This document shows, in pieces, positions 13,564-25,861 of a stretch of DNA of 64,000 bases. Each line of letters starts with the position of its first letter. The first letter of the stretch is position 1. Below the pieces are notes generated by a model that saw only the letters and a list, made by a program, of their open reading frames with translations, did not search any database and was not told the origin of the DNA. A program made the position numbers and the translations under genes. The stretch comes from Paraspadella gotoi (lineage: Eukaryota > Chaetognatha), in assembly GCA_051294375.1 (NCBI GenBank), contig CM119265.1:23088099-23152098 (forward strand), given 5' to 3'.

Positions 13564-16030
13564 ATGGATTTAATCGGCGCCGGAGTCGATGGCATGGATC
13601 TGATCTCGTCGCTCGACCGTCGTCAACTCCGCGGCGTCGTGGAACAAATTTGGCGCGATTTGGACTGGAAGTCGCTGAAGACGGTGACCGAGATCGAGAG
13701 GTAAGTTGCGTGGAGTGATTTTATTTTTGACAAGGTTTTAACAAATTCTCAACAAATTTAACGAGACTTGATTCATTTCGATCTCACTTTGCGAATAGAT
13801 TTGTCCTTGATTATTTCGAAATTCGTTTTGTTAAATTGAAACGAATTAAATTCAAATCAAAGTAGTATCTGAGTTTTCGTTAACTACGAGACGACTGTTT
13901 TTTTTTTAGTTTTTCTTGATATCGTCATTAAACAATTGCAGTATCTTTTTTTTAAAAAAAATATTCTTCTGGTCGAATTATATCCGAACTTCATGACATT
14001 TCAAATTTTTTTGCTTTCCGTCCGTTGCTGAGCCTATTTTCCGTAAAACTCTATAAAGTTTTAATTGTATCGGAAGCCTCTTTTACGGAATTTCCCACAG
14101 CTTGAATGATTGTAATCGTGTAATTTTGTTTACGAATCGCTACTCAAAATTACAATCTTAGAATTTTTCCTACCTTAGTATTTGCCCGATCATTTTGGCG
14201 GTCAATTTCTTTTTATCCCTCGGTACTTCTGATGGAGACAATATCATGGACAATCTCAAAGACTCTAAACTTACCAATGCATATTATTATTAAACATTGT
14301 CTATTTGATTCACGTCTATTTATATTATTGTTTTCCCTTTCAGCCCTGTGAGCATCGTGTATTTATTATCATTATCATTATCTTTCCGCTCCAGGTGGAA
14401 CAACCTCACGTCCGATGACTCCTTCTGGCAAGATCTCTTTCTCAAAAATTCACGAGTAAACGTCACTTGGCTCGGTCTCTCTCTCACCATGTTTATCGAA
14501 CTCAACCAAATGAACAAGGGTCGTGATGAAAACCAGAACGAGGAACCAAGCGCCGTTCCCGGGCGCGCGCCCGCAACATCCCCTGGCGCCCCGCCCCTTG
14601 CCGCTTCATCCCCTGGCGCCGCGCCGGACGGAGCCGCTCTCGCTCCTGTTCCTCTGGCTCCAACTCCCTTTCCCTCCGCCACCGACGATCCCCTCTTTCA
14701 CCTCAAGCTCCAACTCCTCGAATACGAATCCGCCCTTTCTCGCTCCAACTCTCCTCGCTCCATTTCCCCGCTCTCTTCCTACTCTCCCTGCGACACTTCC
14801 TCCGTCTCACTCCCTACCACCCCCGTCTCCCTCAATTCCTCCCCCGCTCCCTCCTCGCCCACCTTTCGCCAACTCTTCATCGACACGGCTCAACGCGTCG
14901 AAACCTTCGAGCAGCTGTGGTCCGGCTTCACCCTGCCGCGACCGCTGCCGCAGCCTGTGCCCACCTGCTGCGTTCAATCCATCGTCCACGCCCCCAAGGC
15001 CGGCGTCATCGGCGCCGGATTCCACGACGGCGTCGTCCGGCTATGGAACTCGTCGACGCTGGTGGAGCTTCCGCCGCTGAGAATCGGCTACAGGCCCGTC
15101 TTCACGATGGCCTCGTGGCGCGAATACGTCGTCACCGGCGACGGCGCCGGCACCATCTCTCTCTGGAGGTTGAAGCCCGGCGGCGTCGGGGCAACCGGCG
15201 GCGGCGTCCGCGACGGCTTCTGCGTCGGCACCCTCGGACCGGAAGACAATCCTCCGCGTAGGCCGGTGGCTTCGGTCAAGCTACCCGTCGGCCCCGTCTG
15301 TTTCCTCAAAGTCCGCGGCGATCTCCTCGTCGCTTCCAACTACTTGGGACAAATGGGCGTTTGGCGCCTGCGGGAGACGGCGGCGCCGGCAGGGTCGTGG
15401 TCGGATCCAGAGTCGGCGCCGTCGATCGAGAGGATCTTCTACGAATCTCTCGGTCATTGGGAACTCGATCTCGACGTCAGCGAATCCACCATTGTCGTCG
15501 CCTCCGCCGATACCATTCGGATCTGGTCTCTCGTGGACAAACAATTCCGTCAGGTGTGCCCCCGCGACGGCGAGGTGAAGGTCCAGAACGAGCCGGCGGA
15601 GGCGGACCGAGCTGTGGTACTGGTGGAAGACGTCGTCGTCCTCGGCAACGAAAATGGCGACTTCAAGATTCTCGACGTCGCCTCCGGCCGACGGATCGCG
15701 GAGACGAGTCGACTCCGAAAGGCTTTGAGCCTGGATACGGAATCTGTCGTCAAGCTCGAGCTCGTGGGCCGCCAGCTGTTGGTGGCGTTTTACGATGACG
15801 GCTCCGTCGTGGCCTTCGACGCCGTGGGGGCGTTGGTGGCGCGACGAGACGGTGGAAACGGCGTCACGGATCTGACCGAACACTTCGCCGGCGCCATGAA
15901 GTCGATTCGTATCTGCAACGCGGAGAAAATCGATTTTAGCGAAGAGAAAATCGTCTTTGCCTCCAAGGGAGCGACGCCGCAACTTTTCGTCGTGGAGGGC
16001 GAAGCGGAAGATTGTGAAGTTCGCCGCTGA
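13564..16030 (+). CDS. F-box/WD40-repeat protein, complete two-exon gene
   Basis: Exon 1 is 13,564-13,700 (donor GAG|GTAAGT). Exon 2 is 14,395-16,030 (acceptor CGCTCCAG). The phases join exactly to 590 residues. Residues about 11-60 form an F-box-like segment crossing the junction (IWRDLDWKSLKTVTEIESRW, then NNLTSDDSFWQDLF). Known F-boxes bind Skp1 in SCF ubiquitin ligases. A Pro/Ser-rich linker follows. The C-terminal two-thirds carries WD40-like blades with ends such as DGVVRLWN, AGTISLWRL, YLGQMGVWRL and DTIRIWSL. The likely role is a substrate receptor of an SCF ligase; the substrate is unknown. A duplicated CACGTG element lies upstream. A threefold degenerate repeat overlaps the stop codon. 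No closer family member is recognised. Confidence 0.85.
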
Positions 16031-16118
16031 TCTTCGTCGTGGATGGGCGAAGGAGTGAAGTTCGCCGTTCGTCATGGAGAGGGCGAAAGAGGAAGGTTCG
16101 CCGTTGCTCTTCGCCGTA
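15980..16118 (+). repeat. Threefold degenerate repeat across the stop codon
   Basis: Three imperfect units of about 45 bases, each reading roughly TTCGTCGTGGAGGGCGAAG then GAAGTTCGCCG. They start near 15,982, 16,033 and 16,070. The first encodes the C-terminus of the F-box/WD40 protein; the second and third lie in its 3' untranslated region. Confidence 0.65.
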
Positions 16119-17504
16119 GCGGGGGAACAAAGCGTGCGGGGGAAAAAATATTAGTTATTGTTATAAACTTTTTTATTATTTTTAAAAATTTCATAATTAT
16201 TTTACACATGCGAGTTGTGTAGATTTGTTACTGTTATTTGATTCCTCAGTCATTGTTTTTAAATCGGAAACCTAAGCCTATGCTATGGTTTTTACGAGTT
16301 TTTACCGGGATGAAAGATGGCGAGTATAAATTAAAAAGTATTACGTAGATTAAAATATTATTGACATTTTTTTTTGCCGCCGTAAAATTATTTCCACGCA
16401 GTTTTAAAATCTCTTTCCGAATTCATCCATAGACGTTCTTTACAGCAATTTGTAATCATCTCATCCCTCCATTCTTTATCTTTATTAGAGAACTGTTAAT
16501 TTTAGTTTAGGCATTAGCAGTCTAGTTTCAATATCTGTTGTTAAGTTTGTTTTGATCCAATAATTTTATATTAAAAAAAATTTCATATATGGCTCTATAC
16601 CTTAGTAATTAATTTTTTAAATATTTCTTTATAGATAGAAGAAGATAAAAGTTTTTTTGAAAATTTTAAATTTTAAGACCAGATTCAGATAGCTTATAAA
16701 AGTTGTCAGTACAAAGTATAATTCTTTTTTCAATATTTTTTTGATGAGTAGGTTAAAAATTAAAAACATTTTTAAAAATTATCATTATCTTTCGATGATT
16801 CTATCAGTTTTTTATATTTTTATTGAGAAAATATAAAAAATTTTAAAAGCTGTAATTATATTTCTTGTTTAACTTTTTATGCTCTATTAGAATCCATCAA
16901 AAAATTTAAGATTTTTGAATTGAATTGAATCATCTCCGTAAAATAAAGAAAAGCCGAAGCCTGGTTTCGAGGCCATGGCCTCGATTCGGGATCTTTCCAT
17001 CTTCCCCCCCCCCCACGACCTTTCCCGCGCCCCCAAGAGTCGAGGCGAAAAAACGAGGAAGTAATATCTTGAAAGCGATCCATGATGAGATCATCGAAGG
17101 ATGGCTCGGACTCGTGGGTGGAGGTGTAGCTCATAAAAAGGTCTTCAGAGACGTGTGGGTGGAAGGGTCAAAATGATCGTTAGTTTGTTTGGAATGTGTC
17201 GAGCGAGACTATGATATATCATTGAATATTGTAAGTCACTTGTCGGTCGGTCGGTCGACCCTTTTTAATTCATTTTTCGTATATAATATATATTCAAATA
17301 CGCATGTCTCATAAGTTATTTTTCTAAACCATGAGACGCTTTTTGCGCAAGTTTCATTCTTGAGAAGTTAATTATTTTTTTAAAAAAATTTTTATTAAAA
17401 AAATGACTGCGGCCTAACAATTTGGAATTTCCCTTTCGAATTTGTTTCACGATCAACGTATTTAATATAGGAACATTATATGTAGCCTTATTATGATGTA
17501 GCCT
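16119..17504. other. A+T-rich spacer downstream of the F-box gene
   Basis: No gene or RNA is seen. It contains a C10 run at about 17,007-17,016 inside a short G+C-rich island (16,960-17,160). A minus-strand 85-codon frame there has no recognisable features. Confidence 0.6.
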
Positions 17505-17659
17505 TTAGGTTTCGACATCTTGTTCAATAGACCAAACTCGACCCTCACATTTTCTTATTGACGGATTTCGCATTAAGCCTTTCTCAACTTCTCGAAACGT
17601 CGATAAAATCTACAGAATATTTGATGGTCGAGAGAAGAAACGTCGGTCAGAAAAAAAAA

Positions 17660-17691
<32 letters not shown>

Positions 17692-20140
17692 TGGACGATG
17701 GTTCTGAAGGAGTTGAAAGCTGGAAATGTGATAAAGCTTCTCTCTTTTTCTCGTCAAAGAATCAGAAATAGATAATGGTTTTTTTTTGGCTCTCGAGTAG
17801 AGCTCCCAGAAATACCATGCATTTTTGAAAGTTCCTGATACCTGCAAAGTTTTTTGTGCAAATTTAGTGGAGAAAACGAATATCAACAATAAAAAATTTC
17901 CTGAATGCTCTCTGATGGATTTTCCACGCCAGTTTTTGCGTCGTACCACTTCCGGGTTTTAAAAAATAAGATTTTTGGAAAAAATGAGCTGTTGATTCAG
18001 GCCAGCAACTTTAAAATTAATCAAAATAAGTTATTAATAACCTTATTACTAAATTTTTTGTTGTGGTTTTTAAATAAGGGTTAAAAAATTATTTTATAAG
18101 AAAGACTTCAAAAATTAAGAAATTATTAGTTTTTTAAGCCAAATCGTCCCTGACCAAATTACTTTACAAATTCTAATAAGATTGTATTAAGAAAGTATGA
18201 TTTGTTATATAAATAAAAACTCTAAGGGATTTTTAATATTTAATCCTTAAGCCAAGATATTGCCTTTTAAAGGTTTGCCAAATGATACAAAAAGAAGCAG
18301 CGAATTAGAATAAAAGGCGCCTTTGGCCTTTTGTGGCAAGCAAGCCTCCCACTCACCTTAACCCTAAACCTCTCTCCCAACCAAAACCCTTAGTCTAGGC
18401 CTTTTATTCATTTGGCAAGCCTCAAATCTTAATTTCCCTATACAAGCCTTTCTAAGCTCGCTTATAAAACAGATAAAGTATTGTGATATTGCATTATTTG
18501 GACAGGCTAGAAAAGGCAGGAAGCCTTGCGGTTAGGTTAGGGAAAGTACTCGGAAGAAATTAAGAATAAAACTTAAGCCTTATGATGGCCGCGGAACAGG
18601 GATATTGCCTGAGTTCAGGCTCAGAAGGTGAACCTCAGGCTGATGTGAGGTTGGTGGAGGGCTCTGGAGTGATGCAGGGGCTAGGGTTCTGGCATGATAT
18701 AAAACAGGAGCCCGAGGTTAGGGCTAAGGAAGTGGCTCTCTGCAGATTTCACCAGCCTGGGAAACTGGTGAAGGGTTTGGATTCAGGGAACCAGTTTTAG
18801 GTTAAGAGTTGAGCAGGAAGTTACACGAGGCTTGGGTTAAGGTTAGGGGAAAGGCTGCTCGGTAAGACAAAAAACCCACGTTAGGGGTTAGGGCTTACGT
18901 TAGATATCCCAAGCCAAGGAAACTGATTAAGATTAAGGTTTGTTTAGGGCCCGGTTAGGGTAAGTCGTTGAGTGAGAGGCTTGCTAGCTGTAAAGGCTAA
19001 GTTGCCTACCATCTAATTTCGCCTACCTTTTTTGCACCACTTGGTTATCTTTTTAAAAGCAATATTCTTGGTTTAAAGATTAAAGATTTAAAATCCCTTA
19101 GAGCAGTTCTATTGTTTAACCAGATGTAAAATTTATTAAAATTAGTAAAGTTAGTTTTGGTTCAGGGCCAATTTGGCTTTAAAAAGAATTATGAAGTTTT
19201 AACTTGACGGCCTTTTTGTAAATAATATTTTTTATAACCTTATTTATAACTAAAATAAAAAATGTAATTACTATCTAGGAAAAAAGTTTAGGAAACCATT
19301 TTTTTTAAAGTTCATTTATTCAATAAAAATTACAAAACATGGGAAAACATTCTCAATATTTGGTATTGCCCTCCCTCGGCATCGACCACTGCCTGCATTC
19401 GTCCTGGGCCATGCTCTCGTAAAGCGAATTGAGGTACGAAGGTGAAATATTTTCCACACCTTAGCCGCAATTCTTTTCAGCCCGATGTTGATGTGCGCGT
19501 TCTCGACTTTGCATCTTTTTCATTTGCGACAAAAGCGATTCAATTTGGATTGAGATCGGGGAGTTCCCCGGCCAACCAGAGAAGTAAGTTGAATATGATG
19601 ATTGGCATGCCACTGGTTCGTCGTTAGCGTCTATGCGCAGGAGCTCCGTCTTCCATAAAAGCGATAGGATCCACGATTTCGCGCTTCACTTGAAAGGTAA
19701 CAATCTTATTTTGCCTCTAACTTCTATTACGGTTGGATCTACGAAAAAATGGAGGAAGCAACTGAAAGGAAATTTAGTGTAGAATCTGAAAACTTCCTGA
19801 TTTTTTTAAAATCGAGCAAGGTTTCGCGTAGATATCCTTATTTAAAATGTTTCTAACTTTTTTCTAGATAGTATTAAGGTATTGGTAACTTTATTTTTGA
19901 TTTAATTAAGTATGCTGGCCTGAAATAACAGCTTATTTATTTCTAATAATCCTGGAATTTTTAAAACCGAAGTGGTTTCAACGCAAAAACTGGCGTGGAA
20001 AATCCATAATGAGGCATCAGCGAAAATTTTTTATTGTATATTCGTTTCTCCACTAAAATTTGGCACAAAGAAACTTGCAGGTATCACAACTTTCATAAAC
20101 TGTTATGATATTTCTGGACCTCTAACTCTCGAGCCGTTCG
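17505..20140. mobile_element. Foldback element with long inverted repeats and a Tc1/mariner relic
   Basis: The left arm at about 17,790-18,060 is matched by the reverse complement of about 19,870-20,135. Shared strings include CTGATACCTGCAAAG / CTTGCAGGTATCA and CCACGCCAGTTTTTGCGT. An inner, more degenerate inverted repeat pairs about 18,080-18,400 with 18,830-19,250. The core (18,430-18,830) has no mirror and is rich in GTTAGGG-like motifs. The right arm carries an antisense Tc1/mariner transposase fragment (19,330-19,690). The whole looks like a non-autonomous foldback or long-TIR transposon. The exact termini and target duplication are not clear. Confidence 0.7.
19330..19690 (-). pseudogene. 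Tc1/mariner transposase C-terminal relic
   Basis: The minus strand encodes, across frame changes, the conserved C-terminal part of a Tc1/mariner DDE transposase. It shows an EDGAPAHR-like segment with the second catalytic Asp, then PDLNPIE-like with the third acidic residue, then an SMPRRMQAVVDAEGG-like tail. Stops and shifts interrupt it, and nothing upstream encodes the DNA-binding half, so it is a dead fragment. It sits inside one arm of the foldback element. The noisy copy at 34,650-35,040 reads through the same motifs. Confidence 0.8.
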
Positions 20141-21497
20141 TATCATTCGTTTATCATTCGTTTATCATTCGTCTATCATTCGATCATTCACCGATCATAT
20201 GTTCTGAATTTCATTAAACATTTATGGGATGCCATTCACAACTTTCCTCAAAAATAGCTTTACAGCAGCATTACGTTTATGGGATATATTTTGTTTGGTT
20301 GTCATATTACATTTATATATACGACTTTCGACCCTTAAGTTCAACTCAACCTTTCTTCGATTTGCTAGATACTAGATACACATAAATTTTAAATGTAATA
20401 TATGAGATATCCGTAAAAACTGAGAAGAGAATTAGACTGACATAAAGTCGGTAAATATAGTATATACTTTAGGACCTTACCCCATCTTTCCTCCTCCTCC
20501 TCCTCCTCCTCCTCCTCCTCCTTTTTCTCACTCTTTTCCTCAGAATCGATTTTTTGTTTTTATCGGAAAAAGTTATTCTTCGCGGAGAATTGGGTCTCTT
20601 TCCTTCGGAGGAAAGGGAGGAAGAAGAAGAGAAACTTTTTTTTTGTCTTCTCGATCGAATTTTAGCTCTGATTAATCGATCAAACTCGTCTAACGTTTCA
20701 TTATTGATGACCTTACCTGAACCATACCTTTTGAAGTCCTGTCTTTTTAAGTAATGGTATATTTTATGTAATATTTTATTCGTATGTATTATTTCCTTGC
20801 CTTATTGCCGCTAACTTCATGAACGAGCTTTTAGTCCCGAGGAAAAGATCTGTCACTTTAAAGAGAGGAGAGGTGATGATGACAAACTGGGAAAAAAAGA
20901 ATCAAATCTAAATTTGATGACGAAAAATAGAAATGACATCGGAAACTTTTTTTTTTTTTCCGAGAGAGAGAAACACGTCCACCGAAAATCAGATACTCAC
21001 AATTTTCGACATATATTTTCAATCAAAACCCTCGTATCATTTTTTAAATTCTAATTAAATAATGATTTTTTTCTTTTCGAAATAAACATTTGCACAATTC
21101 CGTTTTATTCATCCGATTTTTTTTCGGAGACACGAAATTTTCGTTTGCACATCGTGTCGGGTAATTTTTTCCGTTTGTCTGTTTGTTTAAGGACGAGGCG
21201 ACTTAACGTTTTCGGTAGATATATAAACAAAAGTGTTCCTTTAAGAGAACCCCTTGCAGGAAATTTAGTTAACTAGAAAGTCAAGATGTTGTCTTTTGTC
21301 CGGAAACACAAGTTGATAATTTTTTCGTCATTAAAGGTGAGAGGTGATGGGGTAATGATGGTGAAGGAATGGTTAGACTCATGCGTTGTCAAGGGGAACA
21401 GAAAATGGTGGTCAACGATAATTAAAACCTAATATTTAGTCAAAGCAAAACAGTTATGTTGCAAAAGTGTATTTAATTAAAATTATACATTAACGAT

Positions 21498-21597
21498 NNN
21501 NNNNNNNNNNNNNNNNNNNNNNNNNNNNNNNNNNNNNNNNNNNNNNNNNNNNNNNNNNNNNNNNNNNNNNNNNNNNNNNNNNNNNNNNNNNNNNNNN
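21498..21597. other. Assembly gap of 100 N
   Basis: Exactly 100 N. The same 39 bases, beginning TTGCAAAAGTGTATTTAATT, lie immediately on both sides (21,459-21,497 and 21,598-21,636). Confidence 0.99.
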
Positions 21598-21734
21598 TTG
21601 CAAAAGTGTATTTAATTAAAATTATACATTAACGATTGAGAATATAATTATAATTGGCTCATCATTTACTAAAGCTGCGCGCAGTTCCGACTGAAGAGAG
21701 ATAATTATAAAACCCTTCATATAAGCACTATTAA

Positions 21735-21925
21735 GGCACTATTAAGCAGTCCTGATCCTCGGATCAGGCTCTAACCCCATGTTAAAGGGGGTTTAGCCGT
21801 CCCATCCCTTGTTAACTGCGAGGCGGCCTCCCGGCCTCCGGGCTAGAGCCACTTGACCTTGGGAGCCGTATGACTTGCCTCCTGTACCAATGAACGCTCT
21901 GAACGGTTGGTGGATTTAAAGAAAA
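21735..21925 (-). mobile_element. tRNA-derived SINE-like element
   Basis: The reverse complement matches 27,445-27,645 over most of its length. On the element's sense strand a G+C-rich head contains a tRNA-like B box (GGTTCTAGCCC type). The 3' part ends CAGCCTGATCC, a short hairpin, then GGACTGCTTAATAGTG. A tRNA-like head, an unrelated tail and dispersed copies are the marks of a SINE. Confidence 0.6.
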
Positions 21926-22285
21926 AACTTCAAAATAGAAAAACAGAATGTTACATATAAAATAAAAACTCATTTTTTTTGGTGATTATTAATGACTATA
22001 ATATAATTTCTCGATGATTAGCTCTAATACATCAAAGATTACGCATTGTTATGTTGAATGACCTTTCTTCTTAAGCCACCAGAATCAATAAAACTTATAA
22101 CTTGCTCTTGCAGGGGCAATTGTTTGCCTTAGCCAAATATGAAAGATAATATTTTTAGTCGGATCTGCTTTCAGAAGATCCCGACTCTATAATTCACTTT
22201 GTCGGTCAGTCGGTCCACCCCTCAATCTTGTCGGGCATTTACTTATATCATGTCAGAACATCGAATTATGATAAATTATGCAAAA

Positions 22286-22376
22286 AAAACGATGTCCGTC
22301 CGTCTGTCTGTAGGTCCGTTTGTCCGTCCGTCCGTCCGTCCGTCCGTCCGTCCGTCCGTCCGTCCGTCCGTCCGTC
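22286..22376. repeat. (GTCC)n tetranucleotide array
   Basis: About 14 clean GTCC units at the right end, preceded by diverged units (GTCTGTCTGTAG). In the noisy copy (37,740-37,823) the same array is broken by single-base insertions. Confidence 0.95.
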
Positions 22377-22388
22377 CCACCTTAGCAA

Positions 22389-22690
22389 AAAACACCAATT
22401 ACTCGTGATTGGATAAATGGATTGGAATGAAATTTTGTGCGTGGGTAGGGAAGTGTGTGATTGAGCTGGATATGAAGTTTCGATGGAATTGTCCGAGTGG
22501 AAATGAGTTTAAATGGAAAAAACAAAAAAATATATTTCACTATTTGAACACCAATTACTCATGAGTGGATGGGGCGATTGACTTGAAATTTTTTATTTGG
22601 GTAGAAAAGTGTGTGATTAAACTGGAAATCGATGGAATCGTTTGAGTGGAAATGAGTTTAAATTAAACAAAGAACCTGTTTCACTAATTG
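22389..22690 (+). repeat. Twofold tandem repeat of a ~160-base unit
   Basis: Two units begin ACACCAATTACTCGTGATTGG and ACACCAATTACTCATGAGTGG and continue in parallel through AAATTTTGTGCGTGGGTAG-like and GGAAATGAGTTTAAAT. A related, diverged pair lies at about 54,745-55,020, so the unit is interspersed as well as tandem. Confidence 0.8.
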
Positions 22691-22918
22691 ATTATGCTTC
22701 TTTTTCTTTTTATTTTAAATGTAAATGCAAGATGTATTAATTAATCAAATAATTAATTAGTTAATTAATCAATTAGTCAATTAATTAATCAATAATTAAT
22801 TAATCAGTTAATTAATCAATCAAAACAAACTAATTTTTAAAATCAATGAAATAACCACTGGTTTGCAAATGATAGCGTTTTTTTACCGGCGCTTGTAAAA
22901 TTGTCACCATGTACACAG

Positions 22919-25790
22919 CAACTGGTGGGTTTCGCCTTGACTCTGTCCGATCAAATCACCGATGTGTTGACGGTGATTTCGCGGCGCCGTTCTCCCTCCG
23001 CTTTGCTGCGGTCGGTCGCGGATCTGCAGCTGGCTTTCCTCGTCTTGCATCATCTCGTCTCGGCGTCGTTGGGCCTGCGTCTCCTGGAGCGCGCCCATCG
23101 GACCGGCGCCATATATCCGCGACTTTGGGGTGGCGTGTCTCGGGCCGGCTTAATTTTAAGGCGGCTCTTCGTCGGCGTCGCCCACGTCGCCGGATTTGGC
23201 GGCGTCGTTTTGAGACTCGACGTCTTTCTGGATTCTGTCGAGAATCGAGAAGCCGAACAAGAGTCAACGGCGACGACGCCGAAGCGAGTCAAGGCTTCCG
23301 TCTTCGAACGCAAGATGGCGTTGGTGGCGTCAGCGGAGATCGTCCACGTGCTCCTCGAGTGTATCCCTCAAGCGCTCGTCCAAGCCGCCGTCATATTCTA
23401 CGGCGACGCGCGACTCTGTCTCTACGACGAAGAGTCCGTCTGGGAATGGATGGAATACTACGATCAAGATGAGGTTTAAAGATTCTAAAAAGGCTTCAAT
23501 GTGTAAAATGAAATGCTTAAAATTTTGAAGGTTTAAAATTTAAATGTACACATAAGTCTTATGGTTTAAAATTGTCAAGTTTTAATGATTTCTGTAGAAA
23601 AAGTGGTCTTTTTTTGTGTCAACATAAGCTGTTCCGGCCGGTAAAACTTATAATCTATTATTTTGACTTCTTGAAAAATGGTTGAGGATTTTTCTCGAAA
23701 GGAAACAAAAAAGTTGGTCATAATATCCGTCTCGCTTCTCTTAATATAAAAAAAACCTCCCCCCCCCAATCAGACTCGCGACGCCTCCATCCCCTCGTCA
23801 ACGCCACCGCGTCTCGTCACACATCACGCCCTCTATCCCAATGCCTCTTGCGACGTCTGCTCCTGCGTCATCGACTACGCCACGCCCACTCGACCGGAAA
23901 TGCGTTGCGGGTGGAGAATCCGCGATGTGTTGACGTATTTGTCGGCGATGACGTCTTGCGTCTCGATCGTCGTCGCCGTCGTGACGCGTGGCGTCCACGT
24001 CCGCGGCGACGCCGGGGAATCCACTCGGCGTCGTATCTGCAGGACGGCGTCGGCAGTGACCGCGGCGTCGTCCACGGCGTCCACTTTCTGCGTCGGCGTC
24101 TATTTCCTCTTCGTCGACGGTTTTTCTTTTTCGCCGCTGCTCTTTGCGACGGCGCCGCTGCTGCTGCTGAGCTTCTGTCCGCCGCCAATCCTCAGGGCGT
24201 GGCGGCGCCAATTATGGCCTCCGGCAGACGGCGTCGTCGATTCCGGCGCCGTTGGAGCGTCCTTCGTCGATCTTTCGATCCTCGCCAATCTCGCCGTCTC
24301 TTTCTGGTTCTTCCCTTTTCTCGACGCTGCCTCCGTCTATTTAATGACGCTCGATGCCGAGAGGCTCCGGTTTCTCGGCGGCGCCGGCACTGGCTCGACC
24401 GATTCCGGCGTCGGCGGCGTCGTTTCGCTCATCGGCGCCGTCCACCCGACGATTGAGTTGAGCTTCGTTTGTCCGCGTCTCTGGGAGTTCGTCGTCTTCT
24501 TCGATTACGATTCGATGCCGGAATTGGTCGACCCTGGGTTCTACGACTGCGCCGCGACGGCCGGTTGGGGCGACGTCGCTTTCCTACGGCGCGCTCTAGA
24601 AGTCAACTACCCCAATTTTCCGCGACGGTCTTCGGGGCTCGAGTTCGAGACGGACAGGGTCGCCAGTCTCGGGCGGCTTTTCGGCGAATTGAAGGAAAGG
24701 CTTTTTTTTGGCTTTGGCTTTTGGCTTTCGTTGGGGATTAATATATATTAAATTAATAAATCAAATTTTATATTGGTTGTACTAATTTCATAATGAACAT
24801 TTACAAGTCTAAATGAAAGGCCATCTACATTTTGTAAATCAATGTTTCGAATATAATTATATCTACTCCTATATTTTAGAAGCAGCATTGTCATAGTTAT
24901 CCCTTTCAAACCCTCAACAAATGAATACATAAAAAATATTAAGAATTAAATTGTTATAATTTCTAAATTCTAAATATGAATAAATCTCAAATAATTATTT
25001 CATTCAGTGGATAACAAAAAATAAATTAAAACGTATTCCAAGATGCAAATGAGATTTATGACACGAGGCTACTTTTAACTTTAATTTTTTCACAGGATCT
25101 GAAGATCTTCGCGGGAAACCAGATGCTCTTCGCGCCAGGCGACCTTTGGAGGTCGGGCCTGATTTCTACGTCTTTAGCATCGACGATCCTTTTTCACTTC
25201 GTCTTCATCGTCACGACGGCGTCAAGTTTTCGAGACTCCCTCAAAGGCGGCGTCGTTTACTCGGCGATTGCGACGCCGATCATCGCTTTAGCCGCCTATC
25301 GGTTGTTCGCGAGCGGCAGCGACGGCAGCAGAGGTGGAAGCGGCATCGACGGCAGCGGCAGCAGCGACGAATCCGCTCTCCTCCTCATCTTCGCTCCTCT
25401 CTTCCCCCTCTCTCATCTCTTCCTCTCTCTCGCTTCCTCCTTCGACCCCAAACTCCGTCCCCGTCTCGCCTTCTCCCTCTCTCTCTCCCTCCTCCTATTC
25501 TCCCTTCTCCTCCCTCCTACCGTCCTTCTACTTCGCGCTTTCCTCGCCGCCCGCTTCGACTCGGCCGCCGCCGAGTTGACCCGCTTTTGTCGGGCGAGCC
25601 TCGACTTGCCCGACCGGAAGTTGATCTTCTACGCAGTGGATTTCGATCTCGAGGCGAAGTTGAACCGAACGGTGGAGTTTTATTATGGAGTGGAGTTGGA
25701 GACCTTCGTGGATGAGAGGCTGCTGGAGGAGAAGGTGATGCTTAAAAATGGTGGAGATGGTTTGGTTTTCGCGTAACAAGGCATAGCCCT

Positions 25791-25861
<71 letters not shown>

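Larger units (their letters stand above)
20141..22918. other. A+T-rich sequence with repeats and an assembly gap
   Basis: No coding sequence is recognised. Contents: (TCC)n at about 20,490-20,522, a 100-base N gap at 21,498-21,597, a tRNA-like SINE at 21,735-21,925, a (GTCC)n array at 22,286-22,376, and a duplicated ~165-base unit at 22,389-22,690. Any upstream exon of the XK-like gene should lie here or further left, but I could not identify it. Confidence 0.6.

Noticed and set aside
15281-16075. 264-codon minus-strand frame opposite the F-box/WD40 gene
   Set aside because: It is the antisense shadow of a G+C-rich coding exon. The plus strand carries clear WD40 repeats and exact splice phases.
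22286-22376. CRISPR-like array
   Set aside because: It is a simple tetranucleotide array without spacers. No CRISPR structure occurs in the window.
23798-24211. Arg-rich minus-strand frames opposite the XK-like gene
   Set aside because: Arg-rich antisense translation of GTC/GCC-rich coding sequence. No start, splice or domain evidence.
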